Of a stretch of 64,000 nucleotides of DNA, positions 35,441-46,974 are shown in pieces. Each line of letters starts with the position of its first letter. The first letter of the stretch is position 1. Position numbers and translations under genes: made by a program. This DNA comes from Microvelia longipes. Its lineage: Eukaryota; Arthropoda; Insecta; Hemiptera; Veliidae. The notes beneath the pieces are model-generated. The model worked only from the letters and a program-made list of their open reading frames with translations. It searched no databases and was not told the origin of the DNA. The stretch spans positions 9,762,658 to 9,826,657 of the forward strand of contig JACMZG010001914.1 of the NCBI GenBank assembly GCA_018340805.1. The letters are read 5' to 3'.

Positions 35441-36560
35441 TCATACGCTACTTTCTTGATTAGACGTCGAGCTCCTACAATCCAAAACTGTGCATGTATG
35501 ATGCTGCAATGTTGAAGGTCCAACATGGAGATACAGTTGTGATAATATCTCACTAGGAGTAGAGTAAATTGATGATCAGCAGGAAGCAAGTATGGATGTT
35601 TCCATTGATAGACGATGTCCGCATTATTTAACCTTCCACCAACTCGAACAAGCCCATCCTCATCAATGAAAGGACTCAAGTTTTTAATATTATGGTAATC
35701 ATTGTATAGATTAGTAGTAAATAGCTTAGGCCATGTTTCTAATTGAACCAATTTTATTAGAATTTTCTGAGTATAGTAAAACTCATCTAATGTCACATGT
35801 TTTTCAGTCCACCGATTTTCCTTGTGCAATGCTTTATTTATCAAGCGTAAAGCTAGGGCTGAAAAACGTACAAGTCTTAGGTAATGAGAAAAATCTTCAA
35901 ACCACTTGAGATCTGATTTAAGAAAAGTAACCAGTGTTGTAGAATGTTCCTTCCCTTTTAATTCAGGAATTGGGTCACTTAATTGCATGTCACGAATGGT
36001 ATTGACAGGCCAATGTTCTTCTTCTAGCTGTAAGAATAATGGTCCACTCCACCATAACGAGTGATTTATGAGTTCACTTGGAAATATTCCTTTAGATCCG
36101 CAGTCAGCCGGATTGTGGTTTGAACTTATATGATTCCACATAGTAGAGTCAGTAAGAGTAAGGATTTCACTGATTCTGTTTGCGACGAACGTTTGAAGGC
36201 GATTAGGCACAGTGTCGAGCCATCTTAATACCACCATGGAGTCAGTGAAAAGATAGATCCTTGTAGGTTGAACTCGATCAGAGAATTTATCGACCGATTT
36301 TAGCAGACGAGCAAGTAAAAGTGCGCCACAAAGCTCTAATCGAGGTACACTTATAGTTTTAATAGGAGCCAATTTTGATTTTGCTTTAATTAGAAAAATC
36401 TTTATATCACCCTCAGACTGGACTCTGATGTATAAGGCCGCACAATAATCTTTTATGGAGGCATCACAAAACCCAAACAATTGGCATGAGAAAGATCCTG
36501 TAGTACAAAGAAATCTTGGAATTGAAATTTCTGATAACAGATGAAATTCAGATAACAGAA
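35221..36560 (-). pseudogene. BEL/Pao RNase H and integrase zinc-binding region
   Basis: The long open stretch reads ISIPRFLCTTGSF then LFGFCDASIKDYCAALYIRV (RNase H Asp), SVPRLELCGALLLARLLKSV (Glu), IYLFTDSMVVLRWLDT (Asp) and NPADCGSKGI. It ends with VGGRLNNADI and HPYLLPADHQFTLLLVRYYH, the usual BEL integrase N-terminus. Confidence 0.9.
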
Positions 36561-36579
36561 TGAAAAGCTCTGCGCATCA

Positions 36580-36960
36580 TAGAAGGCTGTCATCAGATGG
36601 AGTCTTGTAGGGGTCTCTTCATCAAGTATAAGATAATGACAATAGCGAATTTATTCATTTATCAATCACTAATTTATGTTAAAAATAATCTTAATAATTT
36701 TTTGAAAAATGAAAATTTCCACAATTATCCTACCAGAAGCAAAAGTATGTTGGCCATTCCAAAACATAGACTAAAGAAGTCGGAGGTAGGAGCCAGCGTG
36801 TTAGGAATAAAACTGTTTAACCACCTACCAGAGAACATTCGAATTTTGAATTCAGATAGTTTTAGCAAAGTAGTAAAGAACTTGCTTTTGAATGAAGTGT
36901 TTTATAATGTTAATGAGTACTTCAATTTTAAATTTTAAAGTTTTTAATTTTTTGTTCGTT
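36580..36960 (+). mobile_element. LINE 3' fragment inserted in BEL
   Basis: The + strand reads NYPTRSKSMLAIPKHRLKKS, LGIKLFNHLPENI and LLLNEVFYNVNEYF-N-F-K-F, a LINE C-terminal tail. It interrupts BEL pol between RT and RNase H. Similar to 45,341-45,628. Confidence 0.75.
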
Positions 36961-36968
36961 TGACAAGA

Positions 36969-38160
36969 CTATTGTAATGCGCAGTTACTTATTGGTCGTT
37001 TTATTTTATCTTTATCTTTATCTTCCTTTTCGAACGCCGCCCACTGTGACGCAATATCATCAGGTAGTGGGTCATCCCATTTTAAACTATTTAAAAGCCA
37101 AGTTTCTTGCAAAAGACATTTTGCATAGAAAATTGAGGGTGTGAGATATCCTAAAATATCATAAAGTCTTGCGATGACAGACAACAGAGATCGCTTGGTC
37201 ATTGTAGTAACTGTAGGTGGGTAAACAGTATAGGAGTAGGCATCTGAAGTACAATCATATTGAAATCCTAATATTTTAACCTTAGGCTGAAGATCTTGCT
37301 CAATTTCAATAGAATGATGTTGGACAGTTTGTTCATTTTCTAGTAAAGCTGGATGATTGCTGCACCATTTACTTAGAGGGAAGCAACCTTTGTTCAGCAA
37401 ACTCACTAATTCATGCTTAATTTCTAAAGCTTCGCGAATTGAGTCTGCTCCAACAACAATGTCATCTATGTAACGATCGTTTTGAAGAGCTTTAGTTGCT
37501 AAAGGAAATGATTGTCCTTCATCATACACTAATTGATCAATAGTCCGTAGTGCTAGGTAAGGACTAGACGAAAGCCCGTATACAACTGTTGTAAGTTCAA
37601 ATTCTTTGACTTCACAACTAGGATCGGCTCTCCATAGTATATGAAGATACGATCTATCATCAGGATGGATCTCTATTTGTCTATACATTTTGACCAGATC
37701 AGTGACAAATAATAATTTTATGGATCCTAGAGTTAAGGATTATGGTACTTAAATCACCCTGTAACTTAGGACACTCAGCAAAATGTCATTTAAACTGATG
37801 TTGTTACATGTTTTTGATGATCCGTCAAAAACGACTCGAATACGTTTATTTTCACCTTCTCCCTTAAATACGCAGTGGTGAGGAATTATATTTTTAGGAG
37901 TCGATTTAGTAAGAGACATATGTCCTAAATTATAGTATTCTTTCATAAAATTAGAATATTCTAATTGGAGGTCATGTTTTTTAAGAAACTTATTTCCATA
38001 CTGTTCAGCCGTTTAAGAGCTAAATATAGTCGGGATTGACCTAATTCTTTTTCTTCACGAAAAGGGAAGTCGAACTCCGTAACGTCCAGATTTCTAGTCT
38101 GTAGTGTGTAATGGTAGTATGATCGCAGTATTCTTCTTCGGTGGGAGACATTTTAGGCGT
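36969..38160 (-). pseudogene. BEL/Pao reverse transcriptase
   Basis: Minus strand: IIPHHCVFKGEGENKRIRVV then FDGSSKT, a broken VTDLVKMYRQIEIHPDDRSY, TVVYGLSSSPYLALRTI and the catalytic RYIDDIVVGA. At least two frameshifts separate the pieces. The Y-I-D-D box is intact. Confidence 0.9.
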
Positions 38161-38229
38161 AGAGAGAAAACCTCTTCAACCTCCCAAACGCATTCATAAT
38201 TTCAGTTAGATTTTTTCTTGAGGATATTA

Positions 38230-38560
38230 GAAAATTATTAGATTTATTGTTTTTCTAATTCATAAAGTTTGCCGTAAACACAAAGTTATGTGTGTTGGGC
38301 CGTAGTTGGACATAGTTAGAATATTAATCAGTAATAGGAAAGGATCACTAAGTAGATCGGCTACCCAGCCAGAAATCTACTGGAGCTGTGTATAAAAAGG
38401 TAGGGGTCAGCTAAGTCGAAAGTAGGTAGTGTTGTAAAAAGATCACAGAGGGGTTAAAGGGCTAGAGTATATTCCTTTGTACATCCGCGTACTACTAAGG
38501 CATTTGTAGAGAAATGGTAGGTTCCTTAGTAGTATGCAGTTTACAACTAACTTCTCCTCT
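38230..38560. other. Unassigned part of the BEL interior
   Basis: No BEL reading frame is evident here between protease and RT; it may be a further small insertion or decayed linker. Confidence 0.35.
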
Positions 38561-38825
38561 TACATCATCTAATAAAACTCCATTGAGACCAGTCAATGTT
38601 TTCTTGCTAGGTCTGATAGGTAAATGTAGTTTATTAACAATATGTTTGGATATTAGCGAATCTTGACTAGCTGGTCTAAAATCAATTCTATATTATTATG
38701 ACGATTGCCACTAGAATCTTCTAATAGTTGCTATGGCTGTGCAAGAACAAACAATAGTTTGTTTGCCACTATGTTTTAGTTTCCTTTTATTGAGAAGAGA
38801 CAGAGAACTTGTTATATGCAGGTAG
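38560..38825 (-). pseudogene. BEL/Pao aspartic protease remnant
   Basis: Minus strand reads PASQDSLISKHIVNKLHLPI then TLTGLNGVLLDDVRGEVSC, the DUF1758-type retropepsin with D-P-A-S-Q/D-S-G-S-Q-like active site partly lost by stops. The Penelope-like insertion separates it from gag. Confidence 0.65.
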
Positions 38826-38864
38826 AGTGAAAGAAGAGTCTCTCCACAAAAAATATTTTTTATT

Positions 38865-38904
38865 GGCAAAGCGCTTTCAACCGCATGAGGCCATCATCAG
38901 TGCC
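38865..38904 (-). ncRNA. Hammerhead-like motif of the Penelope-like element, left end
   Basis: Minus strand: GGCA, CTGATGA, T, stem II GGCC/GGTT, GAA, AGCGCT, T, TGCC. Confidence 0.66.
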
Positions 38905-39177
38905 TGTACAAACAAGTCAAAAAACTAAAACTAATCAATCAAATAAAACAAAAAGTAACATAAGTATAAAACTAAATAAAATAATAAAAGTAGAACAAAA
39001 TAAATAAATAAATAACAGAACAGAAATAAAAAATATAGGGAAATAATACGAATAAAAAAAACAGATAATTAAAAAAAAAAATAATAATTAAAAATAAACA
39101 ATAAAAAGATTACCTTATAAATAAAATGAAATAATAAACCATGACACAAATAAAATTAAAAAACCACAAATAACTAC

Positions 39178-40859
39178 TTCTTCTTTTAGATGGTAAAAGC
39201 TCGGTGAGCCGTGTAAGACTAACTTGAGGTGGGGAGGAACCTTCAGTAGAGTACGAAGAAGCCGAGCTGTCCCCTCTTAAGTTAAATTTAAATCTCCTAC
39301 ATTTTGCTGACTGCGCAGTATTTCAAGTTTTTCAAGGAAGTCAAGTTTCCGTCCCTTATCAACAAAATGTAAAAAACCGGCCACGTGAGGTCCTTCCTTA
39401 TGTTCTTCCGAACTTATATGTTAATAAAACCGGCTGCTAGCGTGCTTAGTATGCTCTGCCAAACGGATGCTTAGGCTCCTTCCAGTCTGTCCTAAGTACT
39501 CAGAGCTACAGGTACCGCATTTAATTATGTATACGCCATTTTTCGATGCAATAGGCACTACATCCTTGACCTTGCTCAAATGGGATCGTAGAGTGTTACT
39601 GGTGGTAAAACTAACACAATAGTTGTTTTTCCGCAGAACTGAGGCTACTTTGTTGGACAAGTTACCAAATATATGGCACAGCACACCAAAACTATCATTT
39701 TGAGGCTCGTCTTCACCCATCGTTCTCAATAATAACCTATATTTCTTCTTATCAACAAGTTTGTTAACCATTGAGGAACTGTATCCGTTATTGCAAGCTA
39801 TAAGATGTATAGTAGCAAGCTCCTTTTGATAAGCTACTTCATCAAGTGGCAGAGTGAGAAGACGATGAATTAGAGCGTTAAAAAGCCATCTTATGACTCA
39901 AGGATGGTGAGAGTCGAAGGGTATTATGCAGTCAGTAGAAGTCGGTTTTCTGTATACCTCGTAACGTAGAGTTTCATCTTTCCTGTATATATATCTAAAA
40001 AGTTAAGTCGCTTCTCTTGCTCTATCTCAAGGGTAAATTTAATCGACTCGAAGCACTTATTGTTTAAGTACTCTAAGAACAATTGAAGTTTGTTTCTTGA
40101 GCCCGTCCATATACAGAAGACGTCGTCTACATACCTCTTCCAAAAATAGATGTATTTCTTGAAAGGATTTTTGTCAATACTGATGAACTCCTTAAAGAAA
40201 AAGTGCATAAAAATGTTAGCAGCCAACGCAGATAATGGGGCGCCCATAGCAAGACCAGATTTACCTTCATAGAACTTATCATCGTAGCGAAAATAGTTCT
40301 GATCTAAGCATAGATCAATAAGTTCCATAAGTTCAGCGTTGAGTATTTTGTCCGCACTATTTTTGTTGAGAATAGCACTAAACAATTTTAAACATTTCTC
40401 AGTAGGAACACTTGTGAAAAGATCCACAACATCAAATGAAACAAGCCAATATTTGTCGGGTAACTTTATAGATTGGAGAGCTTCGGTAAACTCTAAGGTG
40501 TTAGAGATAGCATCGACGGCTTTAAAGTTAGTAATCCTAAGGAAAAGTTTATTAATATACTTAGCAAGTTTCTCAGTTGGAGATGAGCAAAATGAAACTA
40601 TGGGTCTAATTGGTTCACCTGGCTTGTGAATTTTCAAAGCTCCATATAACCTAGGCGCTAATAGGTTCATCTGTTTAAGGCTGTTTTTATTATGGTTCTC
40701 AGGAAATACCGAAGTAGGTTTATTTAAAGCATTTTTAACCCTCTCTTTAAAGTTATCAGTGGGGTCTTTGTCAAGCTCTTTGAATCCATTATCAATAAGG
40801 AACTTCTTAACTTTGGCCTTATATATATCACTATCTATTATTACAGTACAATTTCCTCT
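39178..40859 (-). pseudogene. Penelope-like RT and GIY-YIG endonuclease, 5'-truncated and frameshifted
   Basis: RT: MNLLAPRLYGALKIHKPGEP, SFDVVDLFTSVPTEKC, GLAMGAPLSALAANIFMHFF and the catalytic KRYVDDVFCIW, with NFLDI. A frameshift near 39,930 leads to a linker (HRLLTLPLDEVAYQ) and the endonuclease NGVYIIKCGTCSSEYLGQTG and RSLSIRLAEHTKHA (GIY-YIG type as Y-I-I ... Y-L-G). The RT lacks its first part. Confidence 0.9.
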
Positions 40860-41556
40860 CTCTTTCGCTCTAATTCATCGTCTTCTCACTCTGCCACTTG
40901 ATGAAGTAGCTTATCAAAAGGAGCTTGCTACTATACATCTTATAGCTTGCAATAACGGATACAGTTCCTCAATGGTTAACAAACTTGTTGATAAGAAGAA
41001 ATATAGGTTATTATTGAGAACGATGGGTGAAGACGAGCCTCAAAATGATAAGGTTTGGTGTGCTGTGCCATATATTGGTAACTTGTCCAACAAAGTAGCC
41101 TCAGTTCTGCGGAAAAACAACTATTGTGTTAGTTTTACCACCAGTAACACTCTACGATCCCATTTGAGCAAGGTCAAGGATGTAGTGCCTATTGCATCGA
41201 AAAATGGCGTATACATAATTAAATGCGGTACCTGTAGCTCTGAGTACTTAGGACAGACCGGAAGGAGCCTAAGCATCCGTTTGGCAGAGCATACTAAGCA
41301 CGCTAGCAGCCGGTTTTATTAACATAAGGAAGGACCTCACGTGGCCGGTTTTTTACATTTTGTTGATAAGGGACGGAAACTTGACTTCCTTGAAAAACTT
41401 GAAATACTGCGCAGTCAGCAAAATGTAGGAGATTTAAATTTAAACTTAAGAGGGGACAGCTCGCCGCTTCTTCGTACTCTACTGAAGGTTCCTCCCCCAC
41501 CTCAAGTTAGTCTTACACGGCTCACCGAGCTTTTACCATCAAGAAAGAAGAAGTAG
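40860..41556 (+). CDS. Penelope-like endonuclease, inverted partial copy
   Basis: It reads HRLLTLPLDEVAYQKELATI on through NGVYIIKCGTCSSEYLGQTG to the C-terminus LTRLTELLPSRKKK with one in-frame stop (VKTG-type position, about 41,321). Almost identical to the minus copy at 39,178-39,900, with a 1-nt difference near QND. Confidence 0.85.
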
Positions 41557-41822
41557 TTATTTGTGGTTTTTTAATTTTATTTGTGTCATGGTTTATTAAT
41601 TTCATCTTTATTTTAAGGTAATTTTTTATTGTTTATTTAATTATTTAATTTTTTGTTTAATTATCTGTTTTTATTTATTCGTATTATTTCCCTATATTTT
41701 TTATTTCTTGTTCTGTTATTTATTTATTTATTTTGTTGCTACCTTTTTATTTAGTTTTATACTTATGTTACTTTTTTGTTTTATTTGATTGATTAGTTTT
41801 AGTTTTTTGACTTGTTTGTACA

Positions 41823-41864
41823 GGCACTGATGATGGCCTCATGCTAGGTTGAAAGCGCTTTGCC
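41823..41864 (+). ncRNA. Hammerhead-like motif of the Penelope-like element, right end
   Basis: GGCA, CTGATGA at 41,827-41,833, T, stem II GGCCT/AGGTT, GAA, AGCGCT, T, TGCC at 41,861-41,864. Confidence 0.66.
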
Positions 41865-41944
41865 AATAAAAAATATTTTTGTGGAGAGACTCTTTTCTTT
41901 CACCCATAATGAACGACTCCACTGGTGCTCAATTTCATCAAAAG

Positions 41945-43450
41945 AGAAACTATTGCCGGTGTTTGTACCTGAATTCATTAAAGATGATCTATTTTTTTGT
42001 AGATTATTTTCATCTAAATGTAAAGTAGTGTGATGACGTTTTGAGCAGATACTGCAGTTTCTAAATGAAGTGCAGGTACTTTGTTTGTGACCTTTGACCA
42101 TACAGTTGGTACAAACATCATTATTTTTCTTTAAGTACAAATGACGTTCATCGACAGAAGAATTTAGATAGGTTGGACATTTTAAAACAAAGTGGTTTTC
42201 TTTACACACAAAACAGACACTTTTATGTTTATCGATATTATTTTTACTAGGTTTAAAAGTTTTTTGAGACTTATGTTCATCTGAATCCTTTCTAGAAGTG
42301 CTCAAAAATAAGTTAGATTTATTATGTTCCTCAGGTTTTGATGATGGCTTAGGCGGAGGAGGCTTAATATTAGAAGAAGTAGGTTTGGAATCAGATTTTG
42401 AATTCCAATTATCATCAGCACCAGCCAATTCAAGAATTTTACATTGTTTTTTAACAAATTTACTAAGATCACTGTAGTTAGGGTACTTAGTATCAACATG
42501 TTCAGATTCAAATTGTTTTCTTGTGTAAGGATCTAAACAACGAACCGCTAATTTAAACAGAATAAATTCTTCTGAATTTTCAATGTTCAAATTTTGATAA
42601 GCAGTCACATTTTCATGAACGACACAAAGAAAGGATTTCAGAGAACTTAAAGTTTGTCTACCTGTGTGAGGTTTGAAGTCTAAAAGTTCTTTTAAATAAT
42701 AAGAAGCAAGCTTGCGAGGATTATCGTAAGTTTCCATGATAGTATCCCATGCTTGCTTATAATTATCACTAGTCATAGGAATAGATTTTATATGACTTAG
42801 TGCCTCACTCTCAAGATAACTATGCAAATAATTAAATTTCTCAATGTTGTCGAAAACGTCATTATTGTGTACTAAAGATAAAAACTTATCTCTAAAAGTT
42901 ATCCAATCTTTGGGTTCCCATTTTTTTCATATCAGGTAAGTTACGACCAGCTCGAAGTTTGTCCCACGGTTATAAATCTTGAGGTGTCCCAGAAGTGGAG
43001 GGAGCAACCTGTATAGTAGGAGGGGCAGGTGCAGTCCGAACACTAATAACAAGTTCGTCATAAATATTTAATATTTCATAGTAATATCTATGAGCGTTGG
43101 ATTGTATTGTGTCATCATCTCTCGTAGGGAAATCATCAGCCATATCAGCCAATATGTGAATTTCTATTAAATCATCCCATGTTTGATTAAAATTATGAAG
43201 ATAATTCTGAGATTCAGTGAAATAAGATTTAAATGTCCTTAATTTAGAACTATCTTTCAGTGCTGCCCTTCCAAAATTAACGATTTTATTTAAATCGTTG
43301 TGTGTATTAGATAATTTCTTTCGTAAATATGTATTTTACGAAGAGTAAGAACTAAATTTTCATCTTGCTGATCTTTGCTAGAACTAGATTGAGGCGGAGC
43401 ATCAGCTTCTCCTTTAGGCCCCAAAGATTTACTGTCTTCACCCAACATCT
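41945..43450 (-). pseudogene. BEL/Pao gag, frameshifted
   Basis: Minus strand: start MLGEDSKSLGPKGEADAPPQ near 43,449, then in shifted frames NQTWDDLIEIHILADMADDF and the DUF1759-type YLESEALSHIKSIPMTSDNY, QAWDTIMETYDNPRKL. Three zinc knuckles follow: CFVCKENHFVLKC, CTNCMVKGHKQSTC and CSICSKRHHTTLH. At least two frameshifts break it. Confidence 0.88.
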
Positions 43451-43980
43451 TAATAATTTACAATTATAAGTTTCAAAATTAACAATATAAAGAAATATAG
43501 AATTTTTATAATAATTCTTAATAGTAATAAGTAACAGATATACCAAATATTGATATTCAGTAAGATACAGTAAAATTTAAAAACATAATAATAATGAATA
43601 ACAGTATATTCTATTTCACAACACAGTATTTATAAATATAATAAAAATATATGATGTATAAGAAACAGTATAAAGTTTATCATTAAACAATAAAATTTAA
43701 GAAAATAAAAACAAAGATTAAAGATCAAAACAAAATAAAATTCGACAGAAGTTTTAAATATTTGTAATAACAAATCAAGTTCATTTGTAATAATTCAAAG
43801 TTCGTAAAAAGTTTAAAAAAAATCAATACAAAAAAAATCACTTTTTTATTATAACAAAAGATAAGAATTGTTGCAATCAACAATAGGTACCAAATTCCAC
43901 TAGGTAAATTACATAAACAAAGAAAATATTCCAGCCAGGTATAGTATAAGGCAATATAATGAATTTTCATAAATGTCCCT

Positions 43981-44003
43981 TTGCTCCCGGGTTTCGGCAC
44001 CAA
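43981..44003 (-). promoter_or_regulatory. BEL primer binding site
   Basis: Minus strand TGGTGCCGAAACCCGGGA starts one or two bases inside the 5' LTR; it complements a tRNA 3' end ending CCA. I do not name the tRNA. Confidence 0.75.
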
Positions 44004-44564
44004 TGTTGTAACTACACGAGAGGTCACTAAGTTTTCCCTCTAACGTGCACTTACGGAAATTAAAGCAGAAGTAGAGAGAAGTAGTAATAGTAATAGTAAA
44101 ATAGGAAACAGGGAAACCAACACTGGCTTGGAATAAAGAAATAAGATTTAAACAACAGAACATAAATATAATGTCATATAAAGACATAAACATAAAATAA
44201 GTAATAGTATAAACTTAGATTTATTACTAAGGCCATTGAAAGAAATAGTAGCTACTTACGAGAATTCTCTTATGTAAATAAATATAAGTACTTATAAGTT
44301 CAGATCTGACTGTAAGTTGTAAGTATACTTATTATAAGATGTCTTCTGACAGGAGTTCAGCACCGTAGTATAGCCCTTAGCTGATGCGTTGGAGGCCTCC
44401 TCTCATTAGATATCTTACTAATAACTTTGTATTATTGAGCTCTGATGTGACCAGGATGGCAGTTGGAGACAGAGAGAATTTAATTATATTAATTATTAGC
44501 AATTAGGATAGAGGAGAAGAGTGGGGGAAGTCAGAAGACTCCTACATTCTCTGATGTTCAGACA
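44004..44564 (-). repeat. BEL/Pao 5' LTR
   Basis: 561 bp, nearly identical to 33,811-34,373; differences are single-base or CTC-size indels. Confidence 0.93.
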
Positions 44565-44569
44565 GGCGT

Positions 44570-44712
44570 TTCTGATGTAATTTGTTTTTATTCTGTTTTA
44601 ATTTGTTATAACTTATTTGTGCAGGCACTGATGATGACCTCATGTTAGGTTGAAAGCGCTTTGCCAATAAACTATTGTTTTTGTGGAGAGACTCTATTCT
44701 TCATTTCCTATC
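44570..44712 (+). mobile_element. Penelope-like 3' end right of BEL
   Basis: 3' UTR, hammerhead and 'gtggagagactctattcttc' end. Together with 33,690-33,805 it forms the element that BEL entered. Confidence 0.65.
44624..44665 (+). ncRNA. Hammerhead-like motif, family b
   Basis: GGCA, CTGATGA, T, stem II GACCT/AGGTT, GAA, AGCGCT, T, TGCC. All core residues present, 98 nt upstream of exon 13. Confidence 0.66.
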
Positions 44713-44762
44713 TAGTTTCACTTTTTTTTTTCTTTTTTTCTTTAATTAATTATTTTTTGCAG

Positions 44763-44869
44763 GATAAATTTAAGACATTTGAAGAAACATGTGTGGAGGT
44801 CAGAAGAGTTTAAAATTAATGTTTCCATTTGCTCTCCATTAGCTACTTCTCTTTGTCCTTATGGATCTG
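44763..44869 (+). CDS. CI-MPR-like receptor, exon 13
   Basis: Acceptor attttttgcag, donor gtatga. It reads INLRHLKKHVWRSEEFKINV then SICSPLATSLCPYGS. 'F-K-I-N-V-S-I-C-S-P-L' is the start strand of a CIMR repeat. It ends with one base of a Glu codon. Confidence 0.82.
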
Positions 44870-45001
44870 GTATGACATATTCTTTTAAAAATTTATTGTG
44901 AATTATTATGTATGTATGTGTTTATATATAGCATTTTGCTTTTTACATTGCCAATGTGTCACTCGCTAAATTATATTGTTTTAACTATTCATGTTTTTCA
45001 G

Positions 45002-45048
45002 AACTCGGTAGTATCAATGATATGTTTTGCTTGCCAAGCGTGATGGCG
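45002..45048 (+). CDS. CI-MPR-like receptor, exon 14 (47-nt micro-exon)
   Basis: Acceptor catgtttttcag, donor gtaaga. It reads ELGSINDMFCLPSVMA and ends in phase 0. Only this frame is open. The short exon carries one repeat cysteine. It is separated from exon 13 by only 132 nt. Confidence 0.75.
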
Positions 45049-45340
45049 GTAAGAGAAAACCACTCTTCTCCAGTGGTTATATAACTTCACTTTATATTCT
45101 TCAAAATTTTAAATGAAGGGCAGAGTGAGTTTAGGCTCTGTTGCTCTGATATGTCAGACATAACAAAATAGAGTGGGACATGACATTATGTCGAGTCATC
45201 AATTATGAGGAATGTCGAATGATAAAACAGTTCCCAGATTTAACGTAGTGATAGTAATTTGAAAGATGTAAAATCACCCCTCAATCACCCCTTTTATTGA
45301 AAATAAAATTTTAACTTTTCATTCAGCCTATATTTTTTCA

Positions 45341-45836
45341 TTGTTGTTGTTCGTTAAAGCAAAGTATGATGCGGGGGAGTTCAATTATATTAAGAACCAC
45401 AATTATGGCACTAGATATATTGCTAACATCAATATTCCCACTTGTAGGCTCAACAAATCACATCAGTCCCCAAATTTTAATGGAATAAGGTGCTTTAATA
45501 AATTACCAGCTTCAATAGTTGAACTTCCACCCAAAAATTTCAAAAAAAGCATTAAATCATTGTTACTCGAGAAAGCCTACTATAATGTTAACGAATTTTT
45601 AGCTGATAATTTAGTATTCCCACCTTAAATGTTTAGAGTTTCTCATGTAATGTTATTTTTGTTCTTTTTTTTAAATCAAGTTTGTTATTTAAGTTATGCT
45701 GCCTATGTTTATGCAGTCTATTTAATAATTTATAATCTATTTATTATCTTGTTTGTTCTTTTCATTTGTTTGTAAAATTTTGACAATTGAGAAACTTTGT
45801 AATAAAGTAACCTCAAGTATGTAAATAAATAAATAA
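45341..45836 (+). pseudogene. LINE RT C-terminal fragment with A-rich tail
   Basis: It reads YIKNHNYGTRYIANINIPTC, FNGIRCFNKLPASIVELPPK and LLLEKAYYNVNEFLADN, then a 3' UTR and (AAAT)n tail at 45,822-45,836. Confidence 0.72.
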
Positions 45837-46075
45837 GGCCACATTGTGGACCCATTTTTAGCAAATTTTCAAAGAAAAAATGAGCTTATGTGATTAGGGT
45901 CATGAGGTGGGGGGAGGCAGATTTTTTGGAAGTTATGGAACCACTGGCTTAAGTAGCGTGAAAGGATTTTCATCCCTCGCATGAAAATTCTAGAGGCCCT
46001 GACCAGAATTGAACCTGAACTATCTGGGTGGCAGACCCACGTGCTAACCATTAAACCACCGGCATCTCCAGATGT
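45837..46075 (-). mobile_element. tRNA-derived SINE, third family
   Basis: The minus strand head has A-box 'tggtttaatggttagcacg' and B-box 'ggttcaattctgg'. Its 'caaagaaaaaatgagcttat' part also occurs next to exon 4 (6,925) and its inverted copy (4,420). Confidence 0.65.
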
Positions 46076-46150
46076 AACATAGCATTTCGATTGTTACATT
46101 TCTTTGCTCAATTATATTTTACGTTTGAATTGTTTGCAGGTATTTGTAAG

Positions 46151-46366
46151 GACTCAAATGAAGGTGGAATAAACCTGGGTAAATTCTCAGATGAGTTACT
46201 ATACAAACCTAGACTACCCTACCTGAACTATACAGGGTCTGAATGCATTGTGACTTTGATAACTTTTCCGTGTAATCATTCTGAACAGTCTATCAAGTCA
46301 TATAGATCTGTTGACGATTGCACTTATATTGTAACATGGCCGTCTGCAGCATCTTGCCTTAACCAG
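46151..46366 (+). CDS. CI-MPR-like receptor, exon 15
   Basis: Donor gtattt. It reads DSNEGGINLGKFSDELLYKP and on to CTYIVTWPSAASCLNQ, a complete C-x-Y-x-V-x-W-(4)-C repeat ending. The start is a choice: the stronger-looking acceptor tttgcag ends at 46,139 but shifts the frame relative to exon 14, while the taag 11 nt downstream ends at 46,150 and keeps phase 0 (72 codons). I use the in-frame site. A 1-nt assembly error near exon 14 is the alternative. Confidence 0.8.
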
Positions 46367-46725
46367 GTATTTACGATGTATAAAAAGTATTAATTACGAA
46401 TGCCTTGGCTGTATGGTTCAAGTTGACCAATTCTAAAAAAAACTAATTGAGAAATTGATTATTGGACTGCTTTGAATAGAATTCTATCGATTTTTTTCAG
46501 AATAGAATAGAAAAGAATTCTATTGAAATTTTTACAGAATAGAATAGAATTCTGGGTAAAATTATAAAGATTTCAATCCTATTTAAAATGTATTAAATGT
46601 TTATACTTTTATTTAATGTAATTTATAAATTATTTATATAAAATTATTAAAATTCTGGCTTAGAATGCTTCCTTGCTTATCTATCTACTTTTCGCTTAAT
46701 TTTTTTAGTTTATGCTAGGTATAGG

Positions 46726-46731
46726 CGCATA

Positions 46732-46789
<58 letters not shown>

Positions 46790-46798
46790 TATAATATA

Positions 46799-46840
<42 letters not shown>

Positions 46841-46860
46841 TATGTTTGTATGTATGTATA
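46726..46860. repeat. TA tracts in intron 15
   Basis: TA runs with interruptions, grading into TATG. Confidence 0.92.
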
Positions 46861-46974
46861 TAATATGCATGTATTTCTAGCAGATTTTTGTAAACATAGA
46901 ATTTGTTGCAATGGGGTTTGTGTCCTCCCTGAGGTTGATTTTTATTACAGCAAACCAAAATAACAATAAAAACA

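Larger units (their letters stand above)
38837..41942 (-). mobile_element. Penelope-like element with inverted 3' copy, nested in BEL
   Basis: A minus-strand copy (40,859 down to 38,837: RT, GIY-YIG endonuclease, A-rich 3' UTR, hammerhead) is joined head to head at about 40,860 to a + strand partial copy (40,860-41,942: linker, endonuclease, 3' UTR, hammerhead). Such inverted partial copies are typical of Penelope-like elements. The right arm extends about 45 nt beyond the left ('cactggtgctcaatttcatc'), matching the extension at 32,220 and 53,755. Confidence 0.88.
33806..44569 (-). mobile_element. BEL/Pao retrotransposon with nested insertions
   Basis: LTRs at 33,811-34,373 and 44,004-44,564, flanked by GGCGT (33,806-33,810; 44,565-44,569). 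Minus-strand order: LTR, primer site TGGTGCCGAAACCCGGGA, gag, protease, RT, RNase H, integrase, 'ggtgggcggaa' polypurine tract, LTR. The LTRs differ at about three sites. Without its insertions (Penelope-like 38.83-41.94 kb, LINE piece 36.58-36.96 kb) it would be about 7.3 kb. Confidence 0.95.
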
